From Carya illinoinensis (lineage: Eukaryota; Streptophyta; Magnoliopsida; Fagales; Juglandaceae), in the NCBI RefSeq assembly GCF_018687715.1, contig NC_056758.1, forward strand, positions 36,551,467 to 36,615,466: a stretch of 64,000 nt of DNA, in the 5' to 3' direction. The translations under genes and the position numbers were made by a program. Each line of letters starts with the position of its first letter. Position 1 is the stretch's first letter. The notes below the pieces were generated by a model, which worked only from the letters and a program-made list of their open reading frames with translations, was not told where the DNA came from and did not search any database. Shown here one piece after another: positions 1 through 11,371 of the stretch.

Positions 1-1362
1 ATATCAGGTCAGAGGAACTCATTCTAAAAACCGTAGAAGAAAATCATTGAACACGAGCATTAATATAATACGAATATGCAATATAAAACGCTTAACACGT
101 ACCTCCAGAACTTTTGCGAGGCATTGTTGGAAAGACGGAATAAGGCGTAAGAGTCGTAAAAACCAACACAATCACAACATGAGAGCGTCTGAAAGTATAT
201 AGAGGACTTTATATAGAAGTGGTAACCATTATGTTTTGCAGGATTGCTTGGGCGTTGGGCCATCTTCTTCTGGATTATTCTTGCGTTGGGTCACCTTCTT
301 CTCGATTATTCTTTATCCCCTGAGTAGAATATTCCATTTTACAAATGCTTATTTATCTTCTCCTTAATTTCGAATGCTATCTATTAAAAAAAATTCGAAG
401 AGAAGGAAAAAGAAGAGTACTTTTCAACGTATATATATATTTTAATATTAAAACATATGATCTTTAACATAAAATAATAAGTTAAACAAAATAGTATGAA
501 ATTATTGAAATACTACAAATTTTAAAATAATATTTCAAATTTTAAATAATATTATCCTAAATTTTTAAAATCTAATTTTTCCTCCCATATTTTTTTACTT
601 CTCTTTGATTTTTAGGGCTTTTTATAAGTATAGGAGACATTATATTTAAAGTGATATTATATATAGGAGTAGTTGGGATTAATAAATACTTTCATCTGAT
701 CAAATTTATAATTATAATTTTTTTAAAATTTTCATACAAAATATAATAAATAATATAATTTTTTTAAATTTTAAAATAATAATAATATTAAAAAATAATA
801 TTTTAATAATATTTTATTCAACTTTTAACTTTCATCTAATATTATATTATCTCATCGCACTATCTAAACAACTTCAAAATTTATGCAAATCTTATATATT
901 TTTAAAAAAATGAAGATCTATTATTAAAAGAATAATTAAATATTATTTTTCTAATATTTATAATGATGCTTTTTTTTCATATTATTATTTCATTTTTTTA
1001 AATATGATATATTGTTTTAGAGATACATATAAGATTTATAAAAAAAAATGATATATATGAAAAATGATATATACATGTCCTAAATGTACAAATCTTACGC
1101 AAACTTTTTATAAAAATTTAAAAGGTAGACTCTATTATTAAAAAAAAAAATGTAAAAAATTCTGTTTTTATGAGACTTACATTTTTACGAAGGAATTATA
1201 TAAAATTTATACCAAACGTTGAGAAGTTTCTTTGACCTGGTATCACGTATAGAAAGAACCTGCCGCAAAGCGATCGCACGCCTTAAATGTATGCACACTT
1301 CAGTTCAGAATTGACGCAAACAGTCTGAAAAAAACCGTGCGGAGATATACGACATTTATCTT
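1..1362. other. AT-rich intergenic DNA upstream of the CLT gene
   Basis: I see no convincing gene here. The stretch is very AT-rich with many A/T homopolymers. About 650-880 resembles the AT-rich MITE family found elsewhere in the window: it has the AATAATAATATT core and ends near CACTATCTAAACAAC. About 1230-1362 is less AT-rich and probably holds the promoter and 5' leader of the downstream transporter gene. A 67-codon open frame on the minus strand at 60-263 has no recognisable motif. Confidence 0.5.
650..880 (+). mobile_element. Degenerate AT-rich MITE-like copy
   Basis: The order TTCATCTGATC, AATTTTCATACAAAATATAATAAATAAT, AATAATAATATTAAAAAATAAT, TTTTATTCAACTTT, then ATCTCATCGCACTATCTAAAC follows the better-preserved copies at 17981-18168 and 45375-45571. 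The left end is blurred, so the boundaries are approximate and no target-site duplication is claimed. Confidence 0.35.
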
Positions 1363-4300
1363 ATGGGATTCTCTTACACGTCGTCGTCTAGCTTCCGTTC
1401 CCCGCAATTCCCATCTCAGCGACCTCAAGGCCGCACCAACTTCCATGGCCAAACAACCTTACGCTGCTTCCTCCTCGAAATGCCAAATTCCCTCCAAAAC
1501 CCGAAGCTCCGTCGTTATCTCCGTCCGAACACACTCTTTACTTGCAATCGCAAGCTTGGCGACCTTTCTTTCAGAGTCAACGATTCAAACAGATCAAACT
1601 CAACAGCGTACTCCTCCGACACCAAGTTAATTGTCACCGCTTCCGCGGTCACCGCAATGTTAGCCATCGCCAATCGCGTGCTCTACAAGCTCGCTCTCGT
1701 TCCCATGAAGGAATACCCCTTCTTTCTAGCTCAGCTCACAACTTTTGGGTAATTTATTATTTGCAAATTTTTTTAACATTCAATGGGATCGAAGTGTTAT
1801 GCTATTGGATTTTTTCTGCTTTAATTATCAGGTACGTGGCTATATATTTTTCGATATTGTATATACGGTACCGGGCGGGGATTGTGACCAATGAAATGCT
1901 TGCTCTCCCCAAATGGCGTTTTATGGCTATTGGTATTTTAGAAGCTCTCGGCGTCGCTACCGGGATGGCTGCTGGAGGTATTGAAATATGTGTTTCATCT
2001 GGATTTTACGATTGAACGCCAATTTTAAATTTTGGGATTTATTTTTTTTTCAATTTTTTTGTTCCCTTCTGTTTGTACGTTGTTTGCAAGGGTTATGTTC
2101 AATCTCTTGCGTACTTGAGTTTCGTTTTCAATGGGATTACTTGGTTTTATTCGGATATGGAGTATGAGAAAGGAATAGCCGGTTTTAGGTGGTTTCAAAG
2201 GAAGATTTTGAGTCGTATGTTTTTTGTGTTTGATGATGAGCTTAGCACTGAATGTTATGCATCTTCCACAGCCATGCTTCCTGGACCAACCATACCGATA
2301 CTGAGTCAGGTATTTTTGATGCACTTATAAATAAAAAGAACTCCTTGATTGTACAGAGTAATTTTGATAAATGTTGCCGGTGTAAAACGCCTTTGGCTTT
2401 CTCAAGTGCTTCACAGAGTAAACCCTCCTGACACCGGCCTGTCTGGTTGTGGCAAACCCCATCGAGTATCTGTGTCATTGACAGAAATTACAACAATTTT
2501 AAGAAAAGATAATTTCTAGCTTAAAAAGTTTGTAAAAAACAAAAAATGAAAAATGTTGTCTTTTTTTATATGAGACGAATGAGAAATGTCATTGTAGCCT
2601 AGAAGAGATGCAGGATGAAGTTAATTCTTATAATCTTTTTCTAAAACTACTTGATATTCTTTTTCCTTTTTGGGAAAAATAATTGTTTGCTAGTCATTTG
2701 AGCACCTTATCCGTCTCTTCCATATTGCTTTTTGTGACCTTTGTCTTGCAGACATTTTTGGTGTGGCAGCTGGCTTTTTCTACTTTTCTATTGGGGAGAA
2801 GTTACTCGTTTAATCAAATTGCTGGCTGCTTACTTGTAGCTACTGGTGTGGTGGTGGCTGTTGCCAGGTATTTGTTCTTCCACAGTTCAAAGATTCACCA
2901 TTGTGCTTAAAATATGTTGAGAGACATGGCAAATATATTTTATAAGAGGTTCTGCCAACAGTTACTATGATATGCATGATGTATTATCCATAAATGTGTG
3001 ATGGTATGCATGTGTTTCCTAACAAAGATAAGAAATTGCAAGAATTTAAGCATAAAGTTTTATCACTTATAAAGTAATAGTACTGTTCTCTAGAGAAGGT
3101 TTGGTATGGGGACAGCAGATGTTGAAAATGTGTTCCTTTTACTTTTTCTGATTTTGATGAATTGCTGGTGCAGAATGTAGATGAAAGTATCTGTATTCTA
3201 TCTTTGGGTAACCAAAGTAACAAAGATGGTTTGCATCTTATCTGCCAAAATAATGATTTTGCTACCTCTTATTTCAGACCCAAATTCTTTGGAGTTTCTA
3301 AGGAGAAAAGCATAAAGTATTCAGTTCCTTGTTTATGTCTATTACCTTTTTCTGCATTCTTGCCTCCCTGCATTGAGTTTCACCAGCATCTTCTGGTTTG
3401 TCTTCATTTCGAGAAACCTATGATTACCCAAAATCAGCCAATGGAACATTTTCCAAAGAAAATTATTCTGATACTTTATTTTGAAACATGAACTCTGTGT
3501 TGCGGAACAACCCATGAAGTGTTTCAAATGGTTCTGAACTGCTGAGAATTTTTATTTAAAGAGAATGGGAACTTCACCGTCTTGCTTTAATCATGTCCTT
3601 TGCTGGAAGATACTTGTAGATTTTTTCTGGTCTGCTATAGAGGAGCATGGTGAAATCTGTACCATTTAACCCGATTATCATAATCTGAACCTGCCTATCT
3701 TCATTATTCTTATGGACTTGATTTCCACATATGGTTCCTTCTGTGGGTCTCTGATAATTATTTGTGCTCTCTAAAAATTTCAGTGGGTCTGATGCTGGCC
3801 AAATGTTATCTGGAGTTGAGTTTAAATGGCCAGCACTAATGCTAGCCTCAAGTGCTTTTCAGGCTGTTGCATCTATTATCAAGGTTACAGACTTACAGTG
3901 AGGAACTAGTATCATATTTCCAATTGCACTTTGCATAGACAAATTAATCAATCTTGAATTCTTATTATGTAACAGGAATTTATTTTCACTGATGCTCTGA
4001 CCCGCCTTAATGTATGACAATTTTTCCTCTTGATTTTTTAATCATTATTTAATCTTTTATCTGGCCTTTTTAAATCATTGTGAAGTTAACATGGGTGTAT
4101 GTCTTGTTATTGGAAATTCTCACTGATTGAAACAATTTTCGTGCAGGGAAAGTCTCTTGACCTATTTGTGGTCAATTCTTTGGGGTCTGGATTCCAGGTA
4201 ATTGTCATGTCGTTAGCCATAAATACTTCATTGATGTTCATCAGTAAGTGTCCCATGAGCCACTGCTAATGGTCTCCTGTTTATCCTCTTAATTGAGTAG

Positions 4301-6405
4301 GCCCTATCAAAACAAAACAAAAGTAGCTTATCTGAAATTCGCACTTATCACTTCAAATAGCAATTCTTTTGGACTCAAAGGGATTTTTGGAAGAAATATT
4401 TCTTTTGCATGCTACTTTTAGAATTTCTATTCTTAGTTTAGTATAAAGTATTCTTTTATTATGTTGGGTAGGATGGATATAGAAAGTTCCGTTAATGTTT
4501 AGATTTGGAAGTGTATCATGGCAGCGAGGGGTCGCATTTAGAGATGCATGATTGCGTTAGACCAAGTTCCCAAGATTATTGCTTTTCTGACCTAATTCAT
4601 TATCTTTATTTACTTTCCAGTTTGATATTCAGTTTCTTTCTATGTAAGCTTTGTCTCTCCTCTTACTTATTAAAAAAAAAAAAGCTTTCTCTCTCTTCTT
4701 GTTCTCTCTCGCAAGGGAATGGAAACAACCGCCCCTCTTCCCCCACCCCAAAAAAAAAAAAAAAACAACCAAAAAACAAAGAAAATGTGCATGATAAATT
4801 GATCTAGGAATGGCCTTCTATAGAGGATTTTTTTCCCATTAGTGAAGTTGTTTGTGCAAATCTTTTTAAATGAATTTCTACATCTGAGACAGCAAATGCT
4901 GGTAGCTGTATGCAGCATCCGATATGGAGAACAACAAAAGTCCGAAGATGCCCATGAATAATTAAATGTCTAGTTTAAAAGCCCACAATGTGCTATGCTG
5001 CCAGGGACAATGGATGTAATGTTGCTCTTGCCAAAAGTGAAAACTGATTCAAACAGGATATAGTTGTCAATACCAGCCACAGGCAGAGTTGACCATATCC
5101 TAAAGCATCCTTCTGTTAACCTATCAATAGGACTCAACTTCTGATGGCCTTATGGGAAGCCACACCTTGCATTAAACTATTGTAACGTAACAGGGACACA
5201 AAGCTGCTGTGCAACATAGTCTGTTTTAGCTCTTAACATATGCGGACTTAGCGCCACGTACTAAGTTCATTTTAATTTGATGTTTGTGATAAACCCCGCT
5301 GATTGTTTTGAAATGGAAGAGCTTTTATTGTCTTAGTAAAAATTATTGTAGATGGATTTTTTTTTTTCCTAAGTTTTTCTAGCTTATCTTAGACAATGTG
5401 TATCATTTGATGTTCAGGATCATCAATGCCAACCATCAATTATATATAAAGATGAGTCATATGTCAAATACTATATCTTGTTGATTCTAATAGTTCCTTG
5501 AACTTGTAGGCTCTTTTTGTGCTTCTCTTTTTACCTTTCCTCTCCAAGATGAGGGGCATACCATTTGGCCAACTTCCTTCTTATCTTGAAAGTGGTGCTG
5601 GTTGCTTTCTTAACTTTGGAGCCAATCAACCAGGTGCTTTACTTATGGGTGCTTTGTTTCTTCCCCACAATTAATTTGCCTTGTCGTTGCATATGAGTAT
5701 TAGTTGAAATCATTAGGTCTCCTTTTGACACATACAAGGTTTTATTACTATTTATTTACACTCAAGCTTTACTTTAGGAAACTCTCAAATTAATTTCTGT
5801 ATTCATTTCTTTGTCTACGGTCAAATTTCATTTGAAAAATCTGGTTCTGACATCATGGCTAAAAGTTACAGAAGTGCCCGACAAATTAAACTTTCCAAAA
5901 TCTCCCTCCCCCTTCCAAATAGCATAAAATAATTCTAGTCCACAAAACAAAAGATGTTTAAGTGCAACGGAACTTGCATCATTGCATGGTAGATATTGGA
6001 AGCTTGTAATACTACCATGAGACCGACACATCAATGCTAATGGGGAAGAAAAGGTTGGAATGCTGCCATTCAACCGAAGTTTAGGCCTTGAAGGGACAAG
6101 ATTGATAAGTGTGTAGTTACATACTGTGAAGTTTAGGCATCAATTCAGAGAGTGATCGCATTGTTATCTTATTTCTTCATTGTTGGATTAGTTCTCTTTT
6201 CCCTTAGATTTTTATTCTTCTTCAAAGTTTGTTCATCTCATTTTGTTGTTTCTTTTTATGCATGCAACTTCTTTCAGGTTGTGATGGGGCCCCGTTGCTT
6301 CCACTGCTTTATATATTTGTGAATTTGGCTTTCAACATATCAGTGCTCAATGTAGTAAAAATTTCTTCTGCAGTTGTTTCGTCTCTTACTGTAATGTTGT
6401 CAGGT

Positions 6406-6449
<44 letters not shown>

Positions 6450-6728
6450 GCTTGTATTTGTTTCAAGTGTGTACATATGCACACGTTCCTGTAGATACAT
6501 CTTCATGTGTGTACAATTATTAGGTTTCTAAAAGCATTTTGCTAATGGGTTGCTTTTGTTTAATTTGCAGTGCCGGTTTCAATTTATATTCTCTCTCTTC
6601 CGTTGCCGTATCTTCCAGAGGCCACAAGCTTGAGCCCCTATTTTCTCTTTGGCAGTGCCATTCTTGTATCAGGTCTAATTCTTTACAACATACCGCGGCC
6701 TGCCAAACAGGGCTCTGAAGATGTTTGA
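1363..6728 (+). CDS. CLT: CRT-like transporter (CLT family, plastid thiol/glutathione transporter)
   Basis: I infer ten exons: 1363-1748, 1832-1977, 2272-2309, 2752-2867, 3784-3883, 3976-4011, 4147-4197, 5510-5633, 6278-6403 and 6571-6728. All introns are GT-AG and the frame stays open, giving 1281 nt or 426 aa. The first ~85 residues are Ser/Arg-rich and acidic-poor, like a plastid transit peptide. About ten hydrophobic segments follow, with CRT/drug-metabolite-transporter-type stretches such as AMLPGPTIPILSQ, LVATGVVVAVA and SSAVVSSLTVMLSVPVSIYI. The C-terminus is YNIPRPAKQGSEDV. Arabidopsis CLT1-3 are chloroplast-envelope homologues of the Plasmodium chloroquine-resistance transporter and move glutathione and gamma-glutamylcysteine to the cytosol. 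The length is close to CLT1 (about 447 aa). The exact paralogue is not resolved. The Met at 1363 is chosen because it opens the frame before the transit-like region; other start sites are possible. Confidence 0.87.
4198..5509 (+). other. CLT intron 7 with low-complexity tracts
   Basis: This 1.3-kb intron lies between the GFQ and ALFVLL exons. It contains A-runs at about 4669-4683 and 4748-4764 separated by a CT-rich and C-rich stretch. No coding or mobile-element signature is evident. Confidence 0.5.
6407..6447 (+). repeat. (CT)n microsatellite beginning at the CLT intron 9 donor
   Basis: About 20 CT units begin two bases after the inferred GT donor at 6404-6405. The donor context is therefore GTGCTCTCT, a weak splice site continuous with the repeat. 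Confidence 0.9.
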
Positions 6729-7896
6729 CTTCGAAGTGGCACCCTGTTGAGTCAATTTCTTTATCCATCCTGCTGTACATAATACATATTGCGCCCGCCA
6801 TTCTAAGTTTCGATATTTTCCACAGCATCGTGCTACACTCTCTCTGTTTTCAGAAATCTCAGTGGGCCATTCACCCCAAATTTTAATGAAAAAACCTAAC
6901 TGCAAGCACAATTATGTACTAATATGTGCATCAATTTATTGTGATTGGTCAAAAAATTTTATTAAAAATAATACTAATTTAAATTTTATGTATGAAAGAA
7001 TCAGTATTGATACATAAATTAATGTACAATTTTGTTTATATGTAGCAAAATTTAATTTTAATTTTTAATTAAGCAACCATCCGCATAAAGAACTACGATA
7101 TTGTGGTCTTTCATGCTTCTCCCCTTTTTTTATAAAAAAAATAATGAAAATAAAATTGAATATCTATTTTCTTGGGTTGATTGCTTGCGGGGTAATTTCA
7201 AGGCTTTGGGTTATTTCTGACTGCGACTACGGAAGGTGTGTGAATTTCGAATGTCTTCGTTGTCTTAGCACTAGGGGCTGCTTTTGTAAATCCCATGCAG
7301 CCTAAAATAACTCCTATCTTATTAACATGGTAGTTTCCGAAATGACGGTAAATTAATCTTATGATCCAAACGTTTTCTTTTTAGGAGAAGACCTGGAATT
7401 CATGATGTTTGTGATAGGAAATGCCAAAGATAAAACTCAAAAAGCAAAACCCTGCCAGTTTCTAACTCTTCCTTCTTTGAGTACGTGGAACAATTAGCTA
7501 GCCAGGAAAGGATGATTCGCAATGTTAATATATTTTGAGTCTATTCAATGCTTCCGTTTCTTCGGCCTATAAAATATCTGGGAATCTAACAGCCCATTTT
7601 CCAGAAATACTAAGATTTAACTGGAACGTTTTCATTTTTGATGAGTTGAAGATTTAGATACTGATCTGTACGTGATCAAATCAAACAAATTAAACTCATC
7701 TGGAAAACTGGGGGAGGTTTTTTCTCTACAATATTCTTTGGTAGTTTGCCTTGAAAGGAATTACATCAGATGGTAAACAAAATTGCACCACACGCATCCA
7801 TTTAAATATTAAATTACCACTTTAACGGTACAGAACTGCCACGCAGCTTTAACTCCCAGTTGCTCAGCAAATCCAAAGATCCAATTTTGTTGTTGC
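6729..7896. other. Convergent 3' intergenic region between CLT and the neuroguidin-like gene
   Basis: This region lies between two convergent stop codons. It should contain both 3' UTRs. No further gene or element is recognisable; the middle (about 6940-7160) is AT-rich. Confidence 0.5.
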
Positions 7897-10826
7897 TCAG
7901 TGCCGCCTCTGCAAATGAGCAAAAGTCAGCACCTAGTTCACATCTTTATGCACAAAATAGTTTAAACAAATCAAAGCAATAACAAATCGTTGAAGTAAAT
8001 GGTACATGAAAGCCTATGAATAACAAAGCGGCAGTACTTAAGAAATCTTGGATCGATAATTCATAACTGAGAGAATGAAGAGGATGGGTCGTAGAATTAG
8101 CCTATGAGGTTAGCAAAATGAGTGTTGGCATGCACAACTGGGAATACTAGGATAGATAAAAATATGAGGGCGTAAATTCAAAGGTAGAAATGGCTCCTAC
8201 TGAGGGTAAGATGAAAAAGGCTTATTGAGATGGTTTGATCAGGCACAACAAAACCAATCAATGCACCAATGATAAAAAGCAATTTGATTCCAAGGCATGG
8301 AAGTGAAAAGAGACAAAGGGACGCTTAAAATTACATTGGTAGCAGTAGTGAAGAAAGCGATGTTAATCGTGGAGGCAATATTAAATTTTCAAATAGGATA
8401 AATATAGGAAAAGAAGACGTATGGCTATTCCCAATTAGTCGATGAGAATACATAAGCAACCCCAATTTAATTGGAATTAATTGAGTTAATTTTCTTGGGT
8501 TTATGTCCCTAAAAAATCGACCCTCTTTCTTCAGGTGTCAGTTATCTATGAAGTTACAATTTTCCTTAAAATTTGGTATGCCTATTTAAATGATACTCTC
8601 TTTCTTGTTTAGGCTTTAGTGCCAATAAAACCTCATGTACTTGGGCTATGTCTACTTTTTTCATCAATAAAACTAATTTATACCATTAAAAAATGTATGA
8701 TGATATCATCAGCGAGTCTGCATCATTGCTTTTTTGCCTAAACTCTATGTACAAGGCTTTAGTCTTCGAGTCTCTTTTTGGCTCTTCATTAGTTGGCATG
8801 ATTGGCCTTATAGAATGAGAATACCATATAACTATTCCAAAAGCTACCTATGGCATACCTTGTGCTTCTTAAATTTTTGCATTCTATTGCTACCATTATC
8901 AAAGCTTGTCACTTGCTCACTGCCATCATCCTCTAGTGGTAAGGTTTTGATTTCATCATAGAAACCGTCTGTCAGTCCAAGCAACCTGGTATAAAGAGAT
9001 GAAAACCAGTCAAGCAAAAGAGAAAATAGGACAAACCACCAAATATCCTATCAAACTTTACAAGTCTATAATTTTATTTTTTTTTATCGGTAAATAAAAT
9101 TTTATTGATCATAAGAATAGGCAAAAGCCTAACTGTACAAGTCTACAAATGAGAAAAGAAGATCAGTAAAACCAATATTAATTCTGTTCTGCATACCCAT
9201 TTCTTGATTTCTTTAGATGCTTCTCCTTCTTTTTCTCCATCTTTGTCATGGGAGCACGAGTGAAAAGCTCTTCTTCTTCCTGTGCACGCCTCTCCATTTT
9301 TGCCATATATCTAGCAAGCTCTCTACTTTCATGTCCAACTATTTCTCTGACCTGTATTCAACCAGCCACAAAAATAGATCGCCAGCTATTATACATTAAG
9401 TCCTTAAACTCCAGTGACTCTGAAAAAGTGGTCCACAACTAACCTCTTCAGGTCTCCCCTCCAAGTCATTCATCAGCCCACGCACAAAATCACTCTGCCT
9501 AGATTGCCTTAGGATCTGTTTCTCCATTCTCGAGGCATTCCTTTCATGCCTTGAGATCTTACCTTCCTCCATAGAAGTAGGGGCAAACTTGGGGGGTCGA
9601 TACACGCCGCCAGCTTCCTACAAATTATAAACGCAAATTAGAAAACAAAAACCTCAAATATGTTTCATTTTTGTAAATAAAGTTTTTTAAAAGAGGGATG
9701 GAAAAACTCAATTGCCGAACTTGATACTTTAATATCTTGGCTCACCTCGGAAGTCATATCTGATTTGGGAACAAGCATGTCAGGGTTCGGACGATATTTC
9801 AAAAGATCCTCCACCTTCTGAGGAGCATCTGACTCTTCCCTCAGACCTACAGCTTCTGCTGTACCTGCGGAAACCCTTGTGAGCTTCTGGACTTGGTACT
9901 GGAGCTTTTTGTCAATCGGTCGAATCTGGCATAAATAGAAAGACGACATTTATGTAATAGGAACAACACGAGTTATTGATGGATAAGAAGAAAAGAAACA
10001 AATCCCCTACCTTTTCCAAAAACAACCTTGTCTCTACTAGGCTCCGAACAACAGGATGGCCCTCAATCGAGAATCCTTTAGCTTTGCGAAGCAGATAATA
10101 GACCAATGACTGGCAATAGTTTAGGAGAAGCAAATTTTTGGCTTCAAGATAGCTAATCCCATCTGCTGTTGGAAGCTGATTTGATTTCACCTAGAATGTG
10201 AGACAAAAAAAAGTTAAGTAATCACTTGTCATAGTGGACAATGAATGCAATACAATTGGTTACTTGTAAAATGAAACGAGGCATTCGTCAATAACTACAA
10301 CAAGCTGATTTTGTTAATACTTGTAATAACCGTACTTTATGCTGCAGAGCCACATTGACGAGGGCATGTAGGCTATGCTACTAAACAAAGTCGTGCACAA
10401 AGATATTACCTCAAAAATAATTCAGTATTTGTAAGAAAGATTGTATCCCAGACATAAAATTGGACTCGCAAATGATCCTACCTTCGTGGTTAAAGCTTCA
10501 ACTTTACTCCTTACAGAATCTAACCCTTCCTTCATTTCTTTCAAGACTGCAGTTAACTGAGGAGCTTCTCTGCAATGAAGACAAAATAAGGGCAACATTG
10601 TATCAGATTAACAAAACGGAAAAAGGGGGAAAATCTCAAATTCACGAGTTTGAGTGCCAACTTCCAAATTCCATTGCAAGCTTTCAGGTTGTGCATTCAC
10701 AGATTGTAATCTCCCAACAAAGTAAATAAAAATATATGTGAAAGAACAAGAAAACCAGCAACACACAGATATTCAAGCTTACTTTGTAATTAGGTCATTG
10801 TGACCAGAGTTGGTAGTCCCCGCCAT
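7897..10826 (-). CDS. NGDN: Neuroguidin/Lcp5-like Sas10/Utp3/C1D family protein
   Basis: I infer eight coding exons, in transcript order: 10826-10783, 10569-10482, 10190-10011, 9925-9746, 9617-9444, 9351-9197, 8985-8859 and 7908-7897. This gives 960 nt or 319 aa, close to human neuroguidin. The N-terminus (MAGTTNSGHNDLITKEAPQL) leads into a Sas10/C1D domain at about residues 15-110, containing GISYLEAKNLLLLNYCQSL and LRKAKGFSIEGHPVVRSLVE. It is followed by IRPIDKKLQYQVQKL, then KYRPNPDML and YRPPKFAPT, typical of this family. A basic region HERNASRMEKQILRQSRQSD comes next and the protein ends KRRH. Relatives such as yeast Lcp5 act in the U3 snoRNP/SSU processome in the nucleolus, so a role in 18S rRNA maturation is inferred. 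The last coding exon is only 12 nt, which makes it the least certain part. A 5'-UTR intron is likely, with an acceptor near 10853. Confidence 0.85.
8030..8510 (+). mobile_element. Degenerate non-LTR retroelement 3' fragment in the last NGDN intron
   Basis: Scattered frames resemble the C-terminal part of plant retroelement polymerases with the VAPIGDKMRETRLRWFGHV-type motif. Around 8190-8250 one can read MAPTEGKMKK, then LRWF after a frameshift. A Lys/Arg-rich block and RKRRRMAIPN follow near 8425. Every frame is broken. The assignment comes from motif order recalled from the family and is weak. Confidence 0.35.
8580..8697 (+). mobile_element. LINE 3'-tail fragment
   Basis: ATGTACTTGGGCTATGTCTAC, then ATCAATAAAACTAATTTATACC and an A-run matches the 3' terminus shared by the LINE copies in this window. 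The 5' boundary is approximate and I found no clear target-site duplication. Confidence 0.5.
9072..9135 (-). mobile_element. 64-bp LINE tail insertion in an NGDN intron
   Basis: A poly-T start followed by ATCGGTAAATAAAATTTTATTGATCATAAGAATAGGC is the reverse complement of the LINE 3' end. It is flanked by TACAAGTCTATAA (9059-9071) and TACAAGTCTACAA (9136-9148), a 13-bp target-site duplication with one mismatch. It is therefore an extremely 5'-truncated retrotransposition event. Confidence 0.75.
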
Positions 10827-11371
10827 ACTTCAAATCCAGCTCTCCAATCAGTCTGCCAGATGCCCATTTAAAGAACAAACATTCAAAGTTTAAACACCCA
10901 ACATGAAAATATTATTATTCAAGTAGGCCAGGCTAGGCTAAAAAAAAAAATTAAGAGCTTGATGATCGAGCATATTTCAAAAAAAAAAATCCTCTGAGCA
11001 TTAAAGAAAAAAGATACAACTGGTAATTAGCCAATTTCTTCCGATGTAACCTTGCCCGAGTATGACCACGACAAGGAGAAAAATCGTATCGGAACGTGGC
11101 CGTTAGATTGAAAAACTGAGCTTTGAACAACAGAGTATAACTCAAAGAAGAAAAATAACTAGTATAAGAAGTGTCAATTACAGCAAGCCTGCATCGGACT
11201 CCTCGATTGTGCCTTCGATTCTATGGTTGACTAGCCAATTTCTGCACAGGGCGAGTTATCTAGGGCTTCGTATTGCAAAACAAGATGCAAAAGTAGCCCT
11301 AGTTTAGGAAGGCTGAATTAGGAAAAGCAGGCAGCCAATCAATCAGCTGTCTACTGGACTCCACTAGTGAG
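10827..11371 (-). promoter_or_regulatory. 5' leader and promoter region of the NGDN gene
   Basis: Upstream of the ATG at 10826 there is an inferred UTR acceptor, CTGGCAG, ending at 10853. A possible donor, GCT/GTAATT, lies near 11178, which would leave a leader intron of about 325 bp. Upstream of it is GC-richer sequence with TAGGGCTT and AAACTAGGGCTA motifs on the minus strand, similar to telo-box-type elements common in ribosome-biogenesis gene promoters. The transcription start was not determined. A hAT element begins at 11372, so the upstream promoter is interrupted. Confidence 0.45.
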
